From the NCBI RefSeq assembly GCF_932276165.1, contig NC_063992.1, positions 7,884,001-7,948,000 of the forward strand: a DNA stretch of 64,000 bases, in the 5' to 3' direction. The DNA comes from Plutella xylostella (lineage: Eukaryota; Arthropoda; Insecta; Lepidoptera; Plutellidae). Shown one piece after another: positions 10,248 through 22,117 of the stretch (position 1 is the stretch's first letter; the number at the start of each line of letters is the position of its first letter). A program made the position numbers and the translations under genes. The notes beneath the pieces are model-generated. The model saw only the letters and a list, made by a program, of their open reading frames with translations. It searched no databases and was not told where the DNA came from.

Positions 10248-10330
10248 TGCGGACCAGGCGGCGCGGGGCCTGCCGGCTGCTGCGCACGCAGCCATTGCTG
10301 AGGATTTCGCAACGAAGGTTTGAGTTGATA

Positions 10331-10844
10331 AGCCGTGAGTAAAATGCTATTATTTACTGCTTTTAAAAGCTCAGCCACTGGTCATAATGCTCCGGCGCTT
10401 GGGGTTTTTATCCCACGCAGTAGGGTCCGATTCAATAGTCGTGGTGATGATTGATCACATATTCCGGTCCTACTAGTGGCGCTTGAGCTAGATACTTACA
10501 TTAATGACCGCTTTAAGTAAAGCATATGTTAATTTTATACAGGAAAAAATAATAAAAATATATTTTTCTACCCTCAATTTCTAATATTTTTAGAAAACAG
10601 TTGATAAAAACTTTGCTATTACAATAATGCACTTGATTATAGCTTATGTAAGGCTTTACAAACAGGAGCTTTCCAGGACCGTCATAGGATTTTTTACAGG
10701 AAGCACGTGGCTCCGAGTTTCAGTATGTCGGGACATTGTGGCATGTGCGGCGAGTAATGTGATCCGCCGGTACCTACCCGCTGAGGGTAGGCAGGCCGAT
10801 TCGGTGAAATTGAAGTTTCGTGTAACCTGCACCCGGCCATGCGC
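10331..10844. other. No recognisable gene
   Basis: AT-rich DNA leading into the minisatellite. Nothing supportable. Confidence 0.4.
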
Positions 10845-11215
10845 TCCTGCCCTGGCCATCGGTTCGTGCCACCTGCATCGCAGCATACACCCGGCCCTGT
10901 GCTCCTGCGCGGGCCGCCGTCTCGTGCCACCTGCATCGCAGCGTACACCCGGTCCTGGCCCTGGCCACCGGTTAGTGGTACCTGCATCGCTGCATAGACC
11001 CAGCCATGCACTCCTGCCCTGGCGGCTGTACACCCGGTCCTGGCCCTGGCCACCGTTTTGTGCCACCTGCATCGCAGCGTACACCCGGTCCTGGCCCTGG
11101 CCACCGGTTTGTGCTACCTGCATCGCTGCATAGACCCAGCCATGCACTCCTGCCCTGGCGGCTGTGTTGTCCCACCTGCATCGCTGCGCACACCTGGCAC
11201 TCCTGTTCTGGTTGC
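10845..11215. repeat. GC-rich minisatellite
   Basis: Tandem, imperfect units of roughly 50-60 bp built on ggtcctggccctggccaccg and tgccacctgcatcgcagc, about six to seven copies. Several copies carry a variant tgcactcctgccctggcgg. Long overlapping open frames on both strands are produced by the repeat and are not evidence of a gene. The array is far richer in GC than its flanks. Confidence 0.85.
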
Positions 11216-13892
11216 CAGATCCAAACGCCCCCTGTCTGGGAAGAGAGAGCTCAGCGGAACCGCCTGCACTATTGCTAGCACGGTCATCATCATCATCATC
11301 AGCCATCATTATGAGTGACTTATTTAGAAGGTATCGAGTAACGTGCGCTATTCACTGTTTACTGCCAAGGTTGGTCATGTTAGCCATACAAGGGCACACC
11401 AAGGAAGCCTGAGTAACCACCTGCAGTCTCCGTAGCCGCATCGGCATGGATGACGACAAATCGGGTAACGTGCACCGCTTCTAAAAGTGTTATAGCACTT
11501 CAATTTGATGCCTCCGCTGAGGTAGGGTATTCTATTAAAGCAGCTTTCTTCTGAACTGCCCAAAGTGACCTGTAGACTGCTCCTGGGGATAGTTGTGCAA
11601 TCAATTTTTTATTTCGATGTCTCTGCTGAAGAAACTGTCTAATGCAGCTTTTGTTCTAAACTGCCTTAAGATTATTGGACTGCTCATGGGAATGGTGACG
11701 CACGGTAAGTACAGAAGCGTTACTCTATACTGATGAGAAACGAACGAACGAGTGCTGTCGTGCAATCGGCACGTTTAATACATACAAACAGATAGAGCGG
11801 CTCGCGCCGCAGTGCACTGAAAGTTCGTTTTTCGTCATATAAAGTGACCCCCCAGACACTATCTTTAAGTGTCATGACACATCGGCAGATTCCAGCTTTG
11901 AGTCTTTTCTTTTCTCGGCTGTGAGCAAAGTGAATCCCACCGGCGAGTGTTCAACCTAAAAGCACTGAGCTAATTCCTGATTTCGTGAAAGTCGCTGTTG
12001 CTATACCATACCGCTTCACATTTTACCGAATTTATTATGATCCTACTGTCGGGTGATCATGATCGGAGTGTCATCGCGGTTTCTGAGTGGCACCATATTA
12101 GCTGTCTTCCTTATGTCCCAGTGGATTGTGAGTGTGTATCCGAGCTCTTTGTTGAAAAATGCGTGAACCTCCTACGCAGCAGCTGTCTAATAGTTGTGTA
12201 TCGAATAAATCGAGTAACGGTGCTCTTGCACGAGACGACTACCTTTTGGTAAAATTATAACTTCCACTATTCTGGGAACATGCATATACCTACTGTGTAC
12301 TGTGTATCACATCACGTGTAGCCGCAGCCCTACTCAATGTACGGGGCTAGATAATAAACAATGGCAGTCGTCATTAAATTTCTATGAATTTCGAAGGTCA
12401 TCATTTGGAGCACAATCCAAAGGGTGAAAGTACCTATTCATGCCTAAACGGCTTCTCTAATGAAAATGTATTTTCTAATTCGATTCTGGCGCAAACGTTT
12501 CATAACTATTTTTCAACACTGTATCTGCTGAAACTACTTAGACTGACTGGTTAAGATGCAGACGTGCCGTTTTCACAATTCCATTTTGAGTAATCCTCAA
12601 CTGTTTTATGGATCTTTCAGTTAGTTACGTAACTAGTTACCAAGTAAAAAATTACTTGTGTCATGCTCGTACTCGCATCTCATTTAGGAGCTCTCTGGCC
12701 TCTAGCTGAAGGCTAAAACTGGTATATATATCTACTAAGCTAGTACAGAGTTATAACCGGGCAGCGGTGACATGGTAGCTGCTTGATTTATTAGAGTTTG
12801 CTGAAAACTTTCTAAATAAGTAATAATTATTAGTCATAATATTAACTCTTAACGCAGTTCTTTCAGAATGCAATACCAGGTCGCTGAAGTAGGTAACCTT
12901 CCTTAGCTGGACAACAACAAGCCTTTTTGTTTTAAAGAGTGTCACAGTTATTCGCCGTTCCACTGTTATATCGATGTCCAAGAAACTTTTTCTTGGGTAA
13001 GCATAGCTAACTACCTAAGTTTACCTATAGATAGCCGCAAGCTATCTGCTGTTGGCAAACTGTCAGTTCTGATTGATAAGTCAGGCTCGAGGTGGCTCGT
13101 CCAACTGTCCATGTTCCCGCCACCATGATTGTTGCTTCCACAGATTAGAGAGTCTATGTTGGCTGTCGTTGCATCAGGTCTGATCAGGTACAACTAACAT
13201 CTTTACGTACCATCTTTATTTAATCGAGCTATTTTATTTTGTTTTATCTAGGTTGACTTAATGGTTTCAAAATCGAACCTACAACAATGTAGGTAGGTAC
13301 CTACCTACGTACCTTCGAAGTTGCAACAAGGCGAAGCCTTAAGGTTTTGGCCGAGACCTGCCCTTAGTGTTGACGAACATAGCTAAAGGTGACCTTGTTA
13401 ATGTTTTTCATATGAAGTACTGAACATTTTACTTATCCTGGTGGCATGACTGATCATTTACTTACCCAGCTAAGACATGTTAGCCGGGTTTCATTTATCA
13501 ACTATTACAATTGTTGTTGTTGTGTTAATCAATCTTTATTAATTGATGTCATCTACCAAGGAATGCTGCCAGAGCTCATAATATTCACACATGATGATAC
13601 AGAATGATAGTAGCCCACAAAATCGGTGCAAAGGCTTATAAAATAACTTTCCTTCCTAGTAGGACTGCACAGGAACTCGTTAACCGCCGAGTTAGTTAGA
13701 ATACAAAATTAGACTGTGTGTTACTTGGCAATCTAGAATATGAATATAGTGACCTGCATCATGTTTTGAAAAACTGAATACTTAGTTATCCGCCAGTGTC
13801 ACAGCCTTCATCTAATCTTTTCCAGTAGCTGATGGGGCTGTGATATTTAGTAAAATTATCTTCCCTTCAAGCACCACTCCTCGTTCCAAGGA
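11216..13892. other. No recognisable gene
   Basis: Includes a CAT microsatellite at 11283-11301, four GAAC-type units near 11740 and a self-complementary run of gtaggtacctac words near 13290-13315. No coding sequence or transposon could be supported. Short open frames are of chance length. Confidence 0.4.
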
Positions 13893-13981
13893 CTAGATGC
13901 CGCGCCAGGTGTTGCAGGCCGTGTCGTCGTACAGGGCTGACTGAGCAGGTCCTCGAGGCTCCAGGGTCGGCTGCTGCATTT
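13893..13981 (-). CDS. Possible terminal coding exon of a host gene
   Basis: On the minus strand a splice-acceptor-like sequence (tggactgacctcag) precedes 28 codons ending in TAG at 13895-13893. The peptide contains LEPRGPAQSALYDDTACNTW and ends RGI. The segment is GC-rich against AT-rich surroundings and its composition looks coding. I do not recognise the protein. No upstream exon was found, so this is a suggestion from composition, acceptor and stop only. Confidence 0.3.
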
Positions 13982-14208
13982 CTGAGGTCAGTCCAGAATT
14001 ACATACCCTAGTCAGCATGTGCTGACCTGAGCCCCAGCGGCCTGGATCGATATTCTACATTTTACAGCTTTTAAATATTGTTGCAAAGTATTTCACTGGT
14101 TCCATCCATTCGGCTAGTGTATGTTAAAAATATTGTCTTGACAATAACAAGATTTTGATCAATAATTACCTACTTATAAGTATTGCTTTCGAAGAGGCAC
14201 TGTGTGTA

Positions 14209-15000
14209 TCCATATGTATATGGGTTCCGCTCATCTGGCATAATCTTTATTTACCAAAACTCATTTCGCATAACTCGTATGGTCTAAACTTTTTTGGCCG
14301 AACCATCACTTTGCCAAGACTTATGTGGCATAAGGCTCGTTTCGTCTAAAACTCTTTAGGCACAATCTTTAAACACCTAAGTTTCGTTTGCTCAAATTTA
14401 TGTTCGTCTATACCTATGTATAATCTTGTTTCTCGTAATGTTATCTTAATAAATAATATATTAAGTATGTAGTAAATGTACAAATTGTGGTATTTTTCTC
14501 CTACATCCCGAAAATCACGATATTGTATGATCAAAAAATCGAAAGTTAACGACCAATATAATTATTATTACAAACCCCATGAGATCGAAACCTAAAAATA
14601 GGTGCGACGACGAGCAAAGCGAGAAGGAGCGTGTTAGGTGCACATGTTCATCAAAACCAAAGCGGAGCGCAGCGAAGCGGAGCGGAGCGTTTTCCAAACA
14701 GCGGAAACAATACAAGGTACCAGTTTGCGCTATGTAGGGAGACGCTCCGTCAAAGTTAAAGCCAAACGAATATTATTACTTTGTATAAACCTAATAAACC
14801 TATGCCATAGCATTATTAGGCTATTCAAGATTTGGCCATACCATTATTAGGCTAAACAATGTTATGCGAAATAACTTTTTACTAAAGGAGATTTATGCCA
14901 TACGATTTTCGGCGTAACGAGACTTTGACCAAACGTTACTATGCAATACGAGATTAGGCAAATAAATCTTAGGCCAAAAAAGGTAGAACCATATGTATAA
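14209..15000. mobile_element. Non-autonomous repeat with opposed arrays of a short motif
   Basis: The ends share catatgtata and gggttc/gaacc in inverted orientation. Both arms are filled with degenerate ~20-30 bp words such as ggcataatct, gccaagacttatg and ggcgtaacgagactttg, oriented oppositely in the two arms. The centre (14600-14700) has an AGCGGAGCG-rich patch. No transposase is present. It could be a foldback, Helitron-like or MITE-type element. No target duplication is clear. Confidence 0.55.
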
Positions 15001-15013
15001 ATACCTACCTATA

Positions 15014-16476
15014 CAGGGTGTTAACTAGAATGCGTTTGAGCGGGAAATGGGGGTTAGTATTAGTCTAACCAAGCAAGTTTCTAAGAAAAAAAACATCAGA
15101 ATCTCGAATATTTATGTTTAAAGTCTAAAGTAAAGTGGAAAGTTTTACCTTAATCAAAAACATGGTCACCCTACACAAACACATAACCAATGAGACATTC
15201 GATTGCAAAAGAACACACACTGTAAATTTCTTATCAACTTCACTTTTCATAATTTATTTGATGTAACTATGATTGTAATTAATTACACAGTAGGTAATAA
15301 CAATTATTAAATAAAATTGAAATTATTCATGGTGATTAATGACATACTAATCAACAATTAAACAGCTGATTGTCATAAAGTTTGATAGATCGTACAGAAT
15401 ATAATTTATGACTTTCTAGGAGCTCAGAACAATAATTAAACCTTTTTACTCAGAATAAGGTAAGCGTTTAGTATTCACCCTTGATACTCACCACATTTTA
15501 TTTTTCTTTTATTACCTAAAGATGCGTACAGACCGGCCCAACGAACGCCCACCGATGGACATTTATCATACATAATACAGGGAAAGATTGAGCAACGAAG
15601 GTCAACAAAACCCGTTCGTTGGCGTTCGTTTGGCCGGTTTGTATGCAGCTAAAGATAAAAGACCACAATGCATAACAGGATGATAACAGGGTCTACTTCA
15701 ATGACGAATTGGTTTACTTACACTCGTTCATCTCGATTTGTGTTGTGTACTTGCGATTGAGACGTCTTTGATGACGAATAGTACGGAAATCCTCATAATA
15801 AGTATGGCCTCACTTTAAATACCAGTAGAATAATAACAATCTTGCGTATCATAACCATCGAGTATTTATGATAGTCATTACCTTCTCTGTGGATCTAGTC
15901 TGTCAGTCAGTCATTGTTGTTTACTTGTTTACAATCATTTTTTACAATTATTACCTAAAAGGGAAAAGGTACCTACAATTCTATCTTTTGATTACCAAGC
16001 CTTGTTCCTCATTTCGTTTTATGTTGTGCTGTGCTGTGAATACGTGTGACCTATGTTATGAAGCATAAAATGAAAATGTTCTGTATTCATAAAAGATAAT
16101 TGTGTATCAATAAAGTGATACTTATGGAGTAAAATGAAATGTCTACAATGGATTGGGTACTTTGAGTACCCAAAATCTCGGTAGGTACCTTGACGATGTG
16201 GCTCCACGAGTGTGGTGCAGATGCACGCATACTTTTTTATTGACCTTGGCTTTGAATTGTTTGGCCTTGATCTTGGCTTTCAAGTTCATGGTCATTCTGT
16301 CAAACGTACCTAAACCTGAATAGGGTGACTATGAAATTTTAAAATGTACTAAATAAAACTGTTTTATGTTGGTCAGCTTAAAGCAAATAAAATACGTTTT
16401 TTAATGTCTTATCGTGTTCAGTATCATCAGCTGTATCTACCATTTCCCGCTCCAACGCAATTAAGTTAACACCCTG
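15014..16476. mobile_element. Mariner-like non-autonomous element, 1.46 kb
   Basis: Starts CAGGGTGTTAACT and ends with its reverse complement AGTTAACACCCTG. Similarity continues inward through gcgggaaatgg / ccatttcccgc, about 40 bp with mismatches. TA dinucleotides flank both ends (15012-15013, 16477-16478), as in the IS630-Tc1-mariner superfamily. No transposase frame is present. It carries a nested MITE at 15524-15648. Confidence 0.75.
15524..15648. mobile_element. Small hAT-like MITE nested in the mariner-like element
   Basis: Inverted arms of about 27 bp (starting gcgtacagaccggcc, with the complementary version ggccggtttgtatgc at the other end) enclose some 70 bp. Copies of ctaaagat (8 bp) flank it at 15516-15523 and 15649-15656, the target size of hAT elements. 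The exact right end is uncertain by about 2 bp. Confidence 0.65.
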
Positions 16477-16696
16477 TATGTATAGGTACATACCTTCCAT
16501 AACTTTCTGACAAGTCAGGAATAATAAGGAAGTACTTAAGTCTTATGTATACTTATACCTTTCTTTTTAGTATATCTATTACCTAGAAATCTATGCATTA
16601 TAAATTTATAGATTCAAATATTTATCTACTGATATACTCATCAGTAGCTTATGGGTCACAGTTGGTTTTCTCTCCACCATGCGATAATAAACACAT

Positions 16697-17051
16697 CTCA
16701 CAATGTTTAACTAGGTTTCAGATAGGCTCAGACTACATAATAGACGCATTTTTCCTGAAATAAAAATGACATATTATGTATCTAGCCTATCTGAAACCTA
16801 GTCATTTCTGCATGGTGATATTACAACTGAGGCGCGCGGGCGACTCACTCTATTTATATAGGCACCCGCACCTTGCAAATTAAAGGTGGAGAGAAAAATG
16901 GACTTTATTTAACTGTCACTGTGACCCTTATGATGCCGAACACGGAGAAAGTCGAAACGCCATATCTCACAATGTTTAACTAGGTTTCAGACAGGCTAGA
17001 ATCTAGATACATAATATGTCATTTTTATTTCAGGAAAAATGCGTCTATTAT
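16697..17051. mobile_element. Foldback element carrying the inverted promoter repeat
   Basis: Arms of about 67-72 bp (16735-16803 and 16981-17051) are near-perfect reverse complements, with cataatagacgcatttttcc at one outer end and its complement at the other. The ~175-bp spacer is the inverted copy of the promoter repeat at 9955-10130, including TATA box and initiator pointing to the minus strand. A further piece of the same repeat (16697-16739) lies just outside the left arm. Confidence 0.7.
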
Positions 17052-20039
17052 GAGTCCGTGGTTACTTGAAATAAATGAATTTATTATTTATTATTATTAT
17101 TATTAACAAATATGCGCGCCAAATAAAATAGCCTATAATAAAATAACGATTGATATTAATTACTTTTACCTCTTTTTATGTTAAAAAGTTGTGATTAATT
17201 ATTCCTTTACAATAATTTCCATCCTCTGCATAGGTAATGCATGCAGCAATAATTAATTATAATAATACCTACCTGAGGTGCGAAAATTCTTGTATTTTTT
17301 TTCGCTAATGCGTTATTTGCGTGCTGCACTTTCCTCAGAGAGAAATACATACATTTTGCAATTCATAATGATGTGATCTTATTTATTCACTAGGTAATTA
17401 CTTTATGGGTCTGGCCCTATGACCAGTGTCTTGTTATAAATGATGGGGTCCTGTACAAATTAAGGAACGAAGGGACTTCTATCCATGTGTAAAAACCCTT
17501 ATTGTGCCGAGATTTTATTTTTATAGTTTAACTAAGAATATTTTTTTACATATGGTGGTTTACCACACCAAACTTCCAGCGTCGTTTGAAGAGAAGGGAA
17601 CCTATGCCCAGCTGGCACACTCCTAGCGATAAAATAAAGAGGGGTTCCCACTGGGGGACTCTTTTCAATGCCATTAAACTGAGAAGAAATCTGCTCATAA
17701 ATCTGGGACTGATTGCATGGAAAATGAAAAAAAAATGGTGGTTTAGTCTACCAATTCTACCATGTTAGATTCTTCCAAGGAACCGCCCCTTCAAGGTGCC
17801 TAGCGTGAAGCTAAAAGCGGCACATTTTTAAACAGCAATCGCATATGAACCGAGACAAGAATTAATACGTTATTTAATGGATTTCAGGGACCCACAAATG
17901 TCCGCACCGCGTAATGGATGGAAGTAGAAATGTGAAACTCCCGCATGATTTATTAGGAGGCTGGAAGCAAGTCTATTTAACCGTAGTAAAATGAACGGCT
18001 GTAGGCTTTCATTTCAATCGTGAACATAAAAATTTGCAGGGGAAGAAAGCGTTAACTGTTATTGAAAACATACTATTAAAGTTGGTAATTCCTATAGTAA
18101 TTCCTATTTTTTATGGAATACCTTGTATAATTAAGGCTACGCTCAATCTCATAATACGAAAGATTAATGTTGTCGCTACCCTTACAAAGAATATTTTTTT
18201 AAAGCAGTATTAAACAGGTTGTCAGTAATTCAGACACTTAAGAAGTTTTATCATGGCGAACTTATAGAACTAATTAACATCCTATAACAAGATATTGACA
18301 ATAATAATGTCTTTTAATGCCCTTGTATAATTAAGACTACGCTGGTACCATTTCGTCGTTGGATTTTACCTTTTTTATTTTGGGTAGGTACCTACGTTAT
18401 TCTAGTCTTATTTGAATGCGCAGCCCCTACGGTTCAGTGGTGGGCCCATTCCCCATTCGTCATGGAATCAATCAATTTGCGTGGCGCCCCACCATGAACC
18501 ACTGCGTTTATATTTATTTATTTATTTAAGCCGATTGCATTATTTGCATATTTACCTCCCGTCTGCCGGGGGAAGCCTACAATAATAACCATATCAAATT
18601 GAAATGTTTTAACAGAACCAATTAGGTGAAATTCTGTTGCATGCATGAATGTGAATTCTGTAAATTATTTCAATGCGATTCAACATCTAATTGAGCCTTT
18701 TCAGTTTTGAATTTTATGAAATGGAGTTAGATAAAATAGCTCTCGCATTGGAAATGCCGATCTGATGTATTGATGTATTTTTAATGCTCGAAGCTATTGG
18801 CACCATTTTGAAATATGATAGGTTATACTTATTATTACCTATACAATATTTTATAATATCGTGATTTTTCCATGAAATGCAATATAGTAACAGTATGTTT
18901 CAATGTCACGATACTCACGATAAAAGATCAATGGGATAGAAGTCATGTTTTCATTCTCTGACACTATGTTAACACCATAATATTAATTTCTATCCGTATC
19001 CGCGTTGCGTTGTTCTATGTTTCTATCTCACATGCAGATAGGCAACGTAAGAAATGTGGCAATAGGTATATCAAAACTTAAATGAGTTAATAGCAGTCAT
19101 AAGTTGCTATTATACGTTCTATACAAAGTGCCATTTTATCAGTGATATACTTATCCGATTCTTTCAAATATTTGTTGCCAAGTAGGTAAGTATTTATTTC
19201 AATTGAGCAATATGGCTTTTAAAAAATATGGATACCTTGTGGTATACTGTGATTCACGAAATATGACCAAATATTGTTATCAACAGCTCGTAAGGCGCCT
19301 AACCTTCCTAACTACTAACCTACAGGAGATATTTTAGTTCATGCCACAGAGTATATTTATTAAAGTTTCTGCTGTTGGAGGAAAGGAACAAAGTTTAGGA
19401 GACATTAAAAATTACAACTTTTAACAAATTTAACTAGAACGAAAACTATTTTCACCAATTTATTATATTAAAATATATAGTGTTGGGGGAACATTGAGCT
19501 GCCGACTAAATCACTGACAAATTCTCACCTTGGCTAGCTTCTAATTGACTTACGAAGTAGCATTACACGTCACTCCTGTGACTTACGCGATAATGGCACG
19601 CGGTTTACATGTCACATTTACATAATGGTGTCCTTGCCATCATCAAATATAATTATGACTATAAATAATTTAGCCAGTTTGAAGGTGTGTCTATTGCAGA
19701 AAATTTACTGTAATATGCCGCAAAAAAGTTTTCTCAAGGTATTCTGGTAACGGTTTCAACTTTGTATAACCTTTTGTTGGTTGCAAAGTTGCAATAGACG
19801 CCGATTTTTGTAATCTGTCGTTGAAGAACAATCAAGTTTCCAGTTTCCAGTTTGCTTACATACAGACAAGACATACAATGCATCGCTCCTAGCTTTACAT
19901 ATAACATGAAACAAATGACAGATCATTGCTTCAGTTGACAAATGAAAATGGATACTTTTTCATTTGCGCGAACAAGTAAAAACGGAAAACAATAAGTAGT
20001 ATTCACAGCATGATATTTCTTGAATGGTGGTAAGGTTTA
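17052..20039. other. No recognisable gene
   Basis: AT-rich. The words ttgtataattaag (18123 and 18323) recur with shared flanks. An imperfect inverted pair around gtggtgggccc / ccccaccatgaacc spans about 18430-18505. No coding sequence or known element is supportable. Confidence 0.4.
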
Positions 20040-20262
20040 ATTTTAATTTAATTTTCTTTATTTGGAAACAAACAGCTTTATAATATTTCACTTATAAACT
20101 AACATTAAGTTCATACACAAGCCAATAAAGTTTCACAAAGAATTTAAACATTAAAACAAAACATCACTAACTTATAGTAGGTACATAATATATAACAACA
20201 TGATTTTACTTATAATATAAAATTACATATAGTAAGTTCAACTTTGCACATTTTATACGTAA

Positions 20263-22117
20263 TCAGTTTTTAAGGTAGGTACTCATTATTTTTTTCTTAT
20301 AACACAATGGTTTTTCATGAAAAAGATCAGCTTGCTTATGCAACTTATTATAATTCTCGCAAGCTCGTATAACAAAGCGATTCTTTGTATAATTTCTACT
20401 ACAGTTCTGTATCACAAAAGCCTTTTGATGACGGGAATTGTATTTACAATATAAATATATTCTACTAAGTAGGTATGGACTATCGACGTAGTGGTTGATA
20501 ATCTTGTAAAGAAACATCTGGTCTCTCATTTCACGACGGTTTTCGAGTGATAGAAAGCAACTAGTGTCAAAAAATTTAAATTTATATTTTAATCTTTTTA
20601 TGAATTTATTTTGAATTCTTTCTATGTTGTATATATGATTTAGGTATTGAGGGTTCCATACCGTAGACGCGTATTCAAGAACGGATCTTACAAATGAGTT
20701 AAAAAGCAAAATAAGAGTGTTCGGTTGTTTAAAGTCTTTACTTTGTCGGAAAATAAAACCAAGCATCTTATATGCCTTTGCTGTAATTATGTCAAAGTGT
20801 TTACGGAACGACAATTCGCTGTCGAGATGAACGCCTAGGTCTCTCACTTCGGTTACCCTTCTTAAACTTTTATGATTAAAATTGTAATCGTATAAAATAT
20901 GGTTTCTTTTCCTAGTAAAAGATATAACGCAGCACTTATCGATATTAAGAGAAATTTTATTTAGTTCGCAGTAATTTAATAGATTGTTCAGATCTGATTG
21001 TAAATTATGACAGTCTTCTATTGACTTAACTTTAATAAATATTTTGGTGTCGTCGGCATATAATAAAGAATCTGAGTTATTTAATATATTTGTTACGTCA
21101 TTAATAAAAATGTTGAAAAGAAGGGGACCTAAGTGGGAGCCCTGGGGAACGCCAGAAGAGATAGGAATGAACGACGATGTATATCCCTTAATAGAAACCG
21201 CTTGCGACCTATTTTTTAAATAAGAAACCAACCATCGCAGAAGGTTACCGTGTATACCGAATAAATCTAGTTTTTTTACTAGCAGATTGTGTGATATTTT
21301 ATCAAACGCCTTTGAATAATCGGTATAGACGGCATCCACCTGAAATCCTTCGTCCAAAGCATTCAATACACTATCAATATATTCACATAGATTAGATTCA
21401 GTGGATTTTCTGTTAATGAAACCATGCTGGGAGTTTATTAAATACGGTCTAACTGAGGGAAACATAACATCGTATATAATTTTTTCGAACAGTTTAGGAA
21501 TAACATTGAGCTTAGATATGCCTCTATAATTGCATACGTTGTGCTTATCACCACCTCCTTTATAAATAGGTGTAACAAGAGACTGCTTCCATTTTACTGG
21601 AACTACGCAGGTATCCAAAGACATTCTAAATAAAACAGTAATTGGGGTTGAAAGTTGACGATGGCAGCGTTGCAAAAATAATGGATGAAGACCATCAGGC
21701 CCACATCCCTTAGAGGTGTCTAGCATTTTTAAATATTTTTCAACTAGATCAATGCTTATATCAACAGAGCAAAGTATTGTGGTGTTGTTAAGATAATTCT
21801 TATTGTCAGGAATATTGTCAGCAATTTGGTCCTTTTCGAAAACTGAATGAAAGAATGTGTTAAAAATGTTAGCTATTGATTGGCCGTCTAAACCTATAGA
21901 ACTTTCACCAAAGTAAATTGTGTCTGGGATTTCATTAATACTTTTTCGTGATTTTATGTATGACCAAAAATGCTTTGAATTTATTTTTATATTATCTTCC
22001 GCATTTGAAATAAATGCGTTAAAGCAATCCTTTTCTAACTTTTTTTGCATCCGGCGCAACGAAGAGTAGTTTTCGTAGTCGGATAACCTGTTGTATATTT
22101 TCCATTTTTTATGAATT
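20263..22117 (-). CDS. LINE ORF2, reverse-transcriptase part
   Basis: A long open frame encodes the reverse transcriptase half of ORF2, which copies the LINE RNA at the nicked target. Motifs in order are NYRGISKLNVIPKLFEKII, DYSKAFDKISHNLL, SSGVPQGSHLGPLLFNIFIN and the catalytic YADD (codons at 21060-21049). These are followed by a thumb/C-terminal region with RDLGVHLDSELSF. The type fits the CR1/Daphne-like group, though Jockey cannot be excluded. The frame is continuous upstream as far as the A9 run at 22121-22129, where it meets the endonuclease frame one base out of register. Otherwise it appears intact. Confidence 0.85.

Noticed and set aside
10627..11309. Long overlapping frames of up to 217 codons on both strands
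   Set aside because: They arise from the GC-rich minisatellite; the repeated peptide mirrors the DNA repeat and both strands are open.
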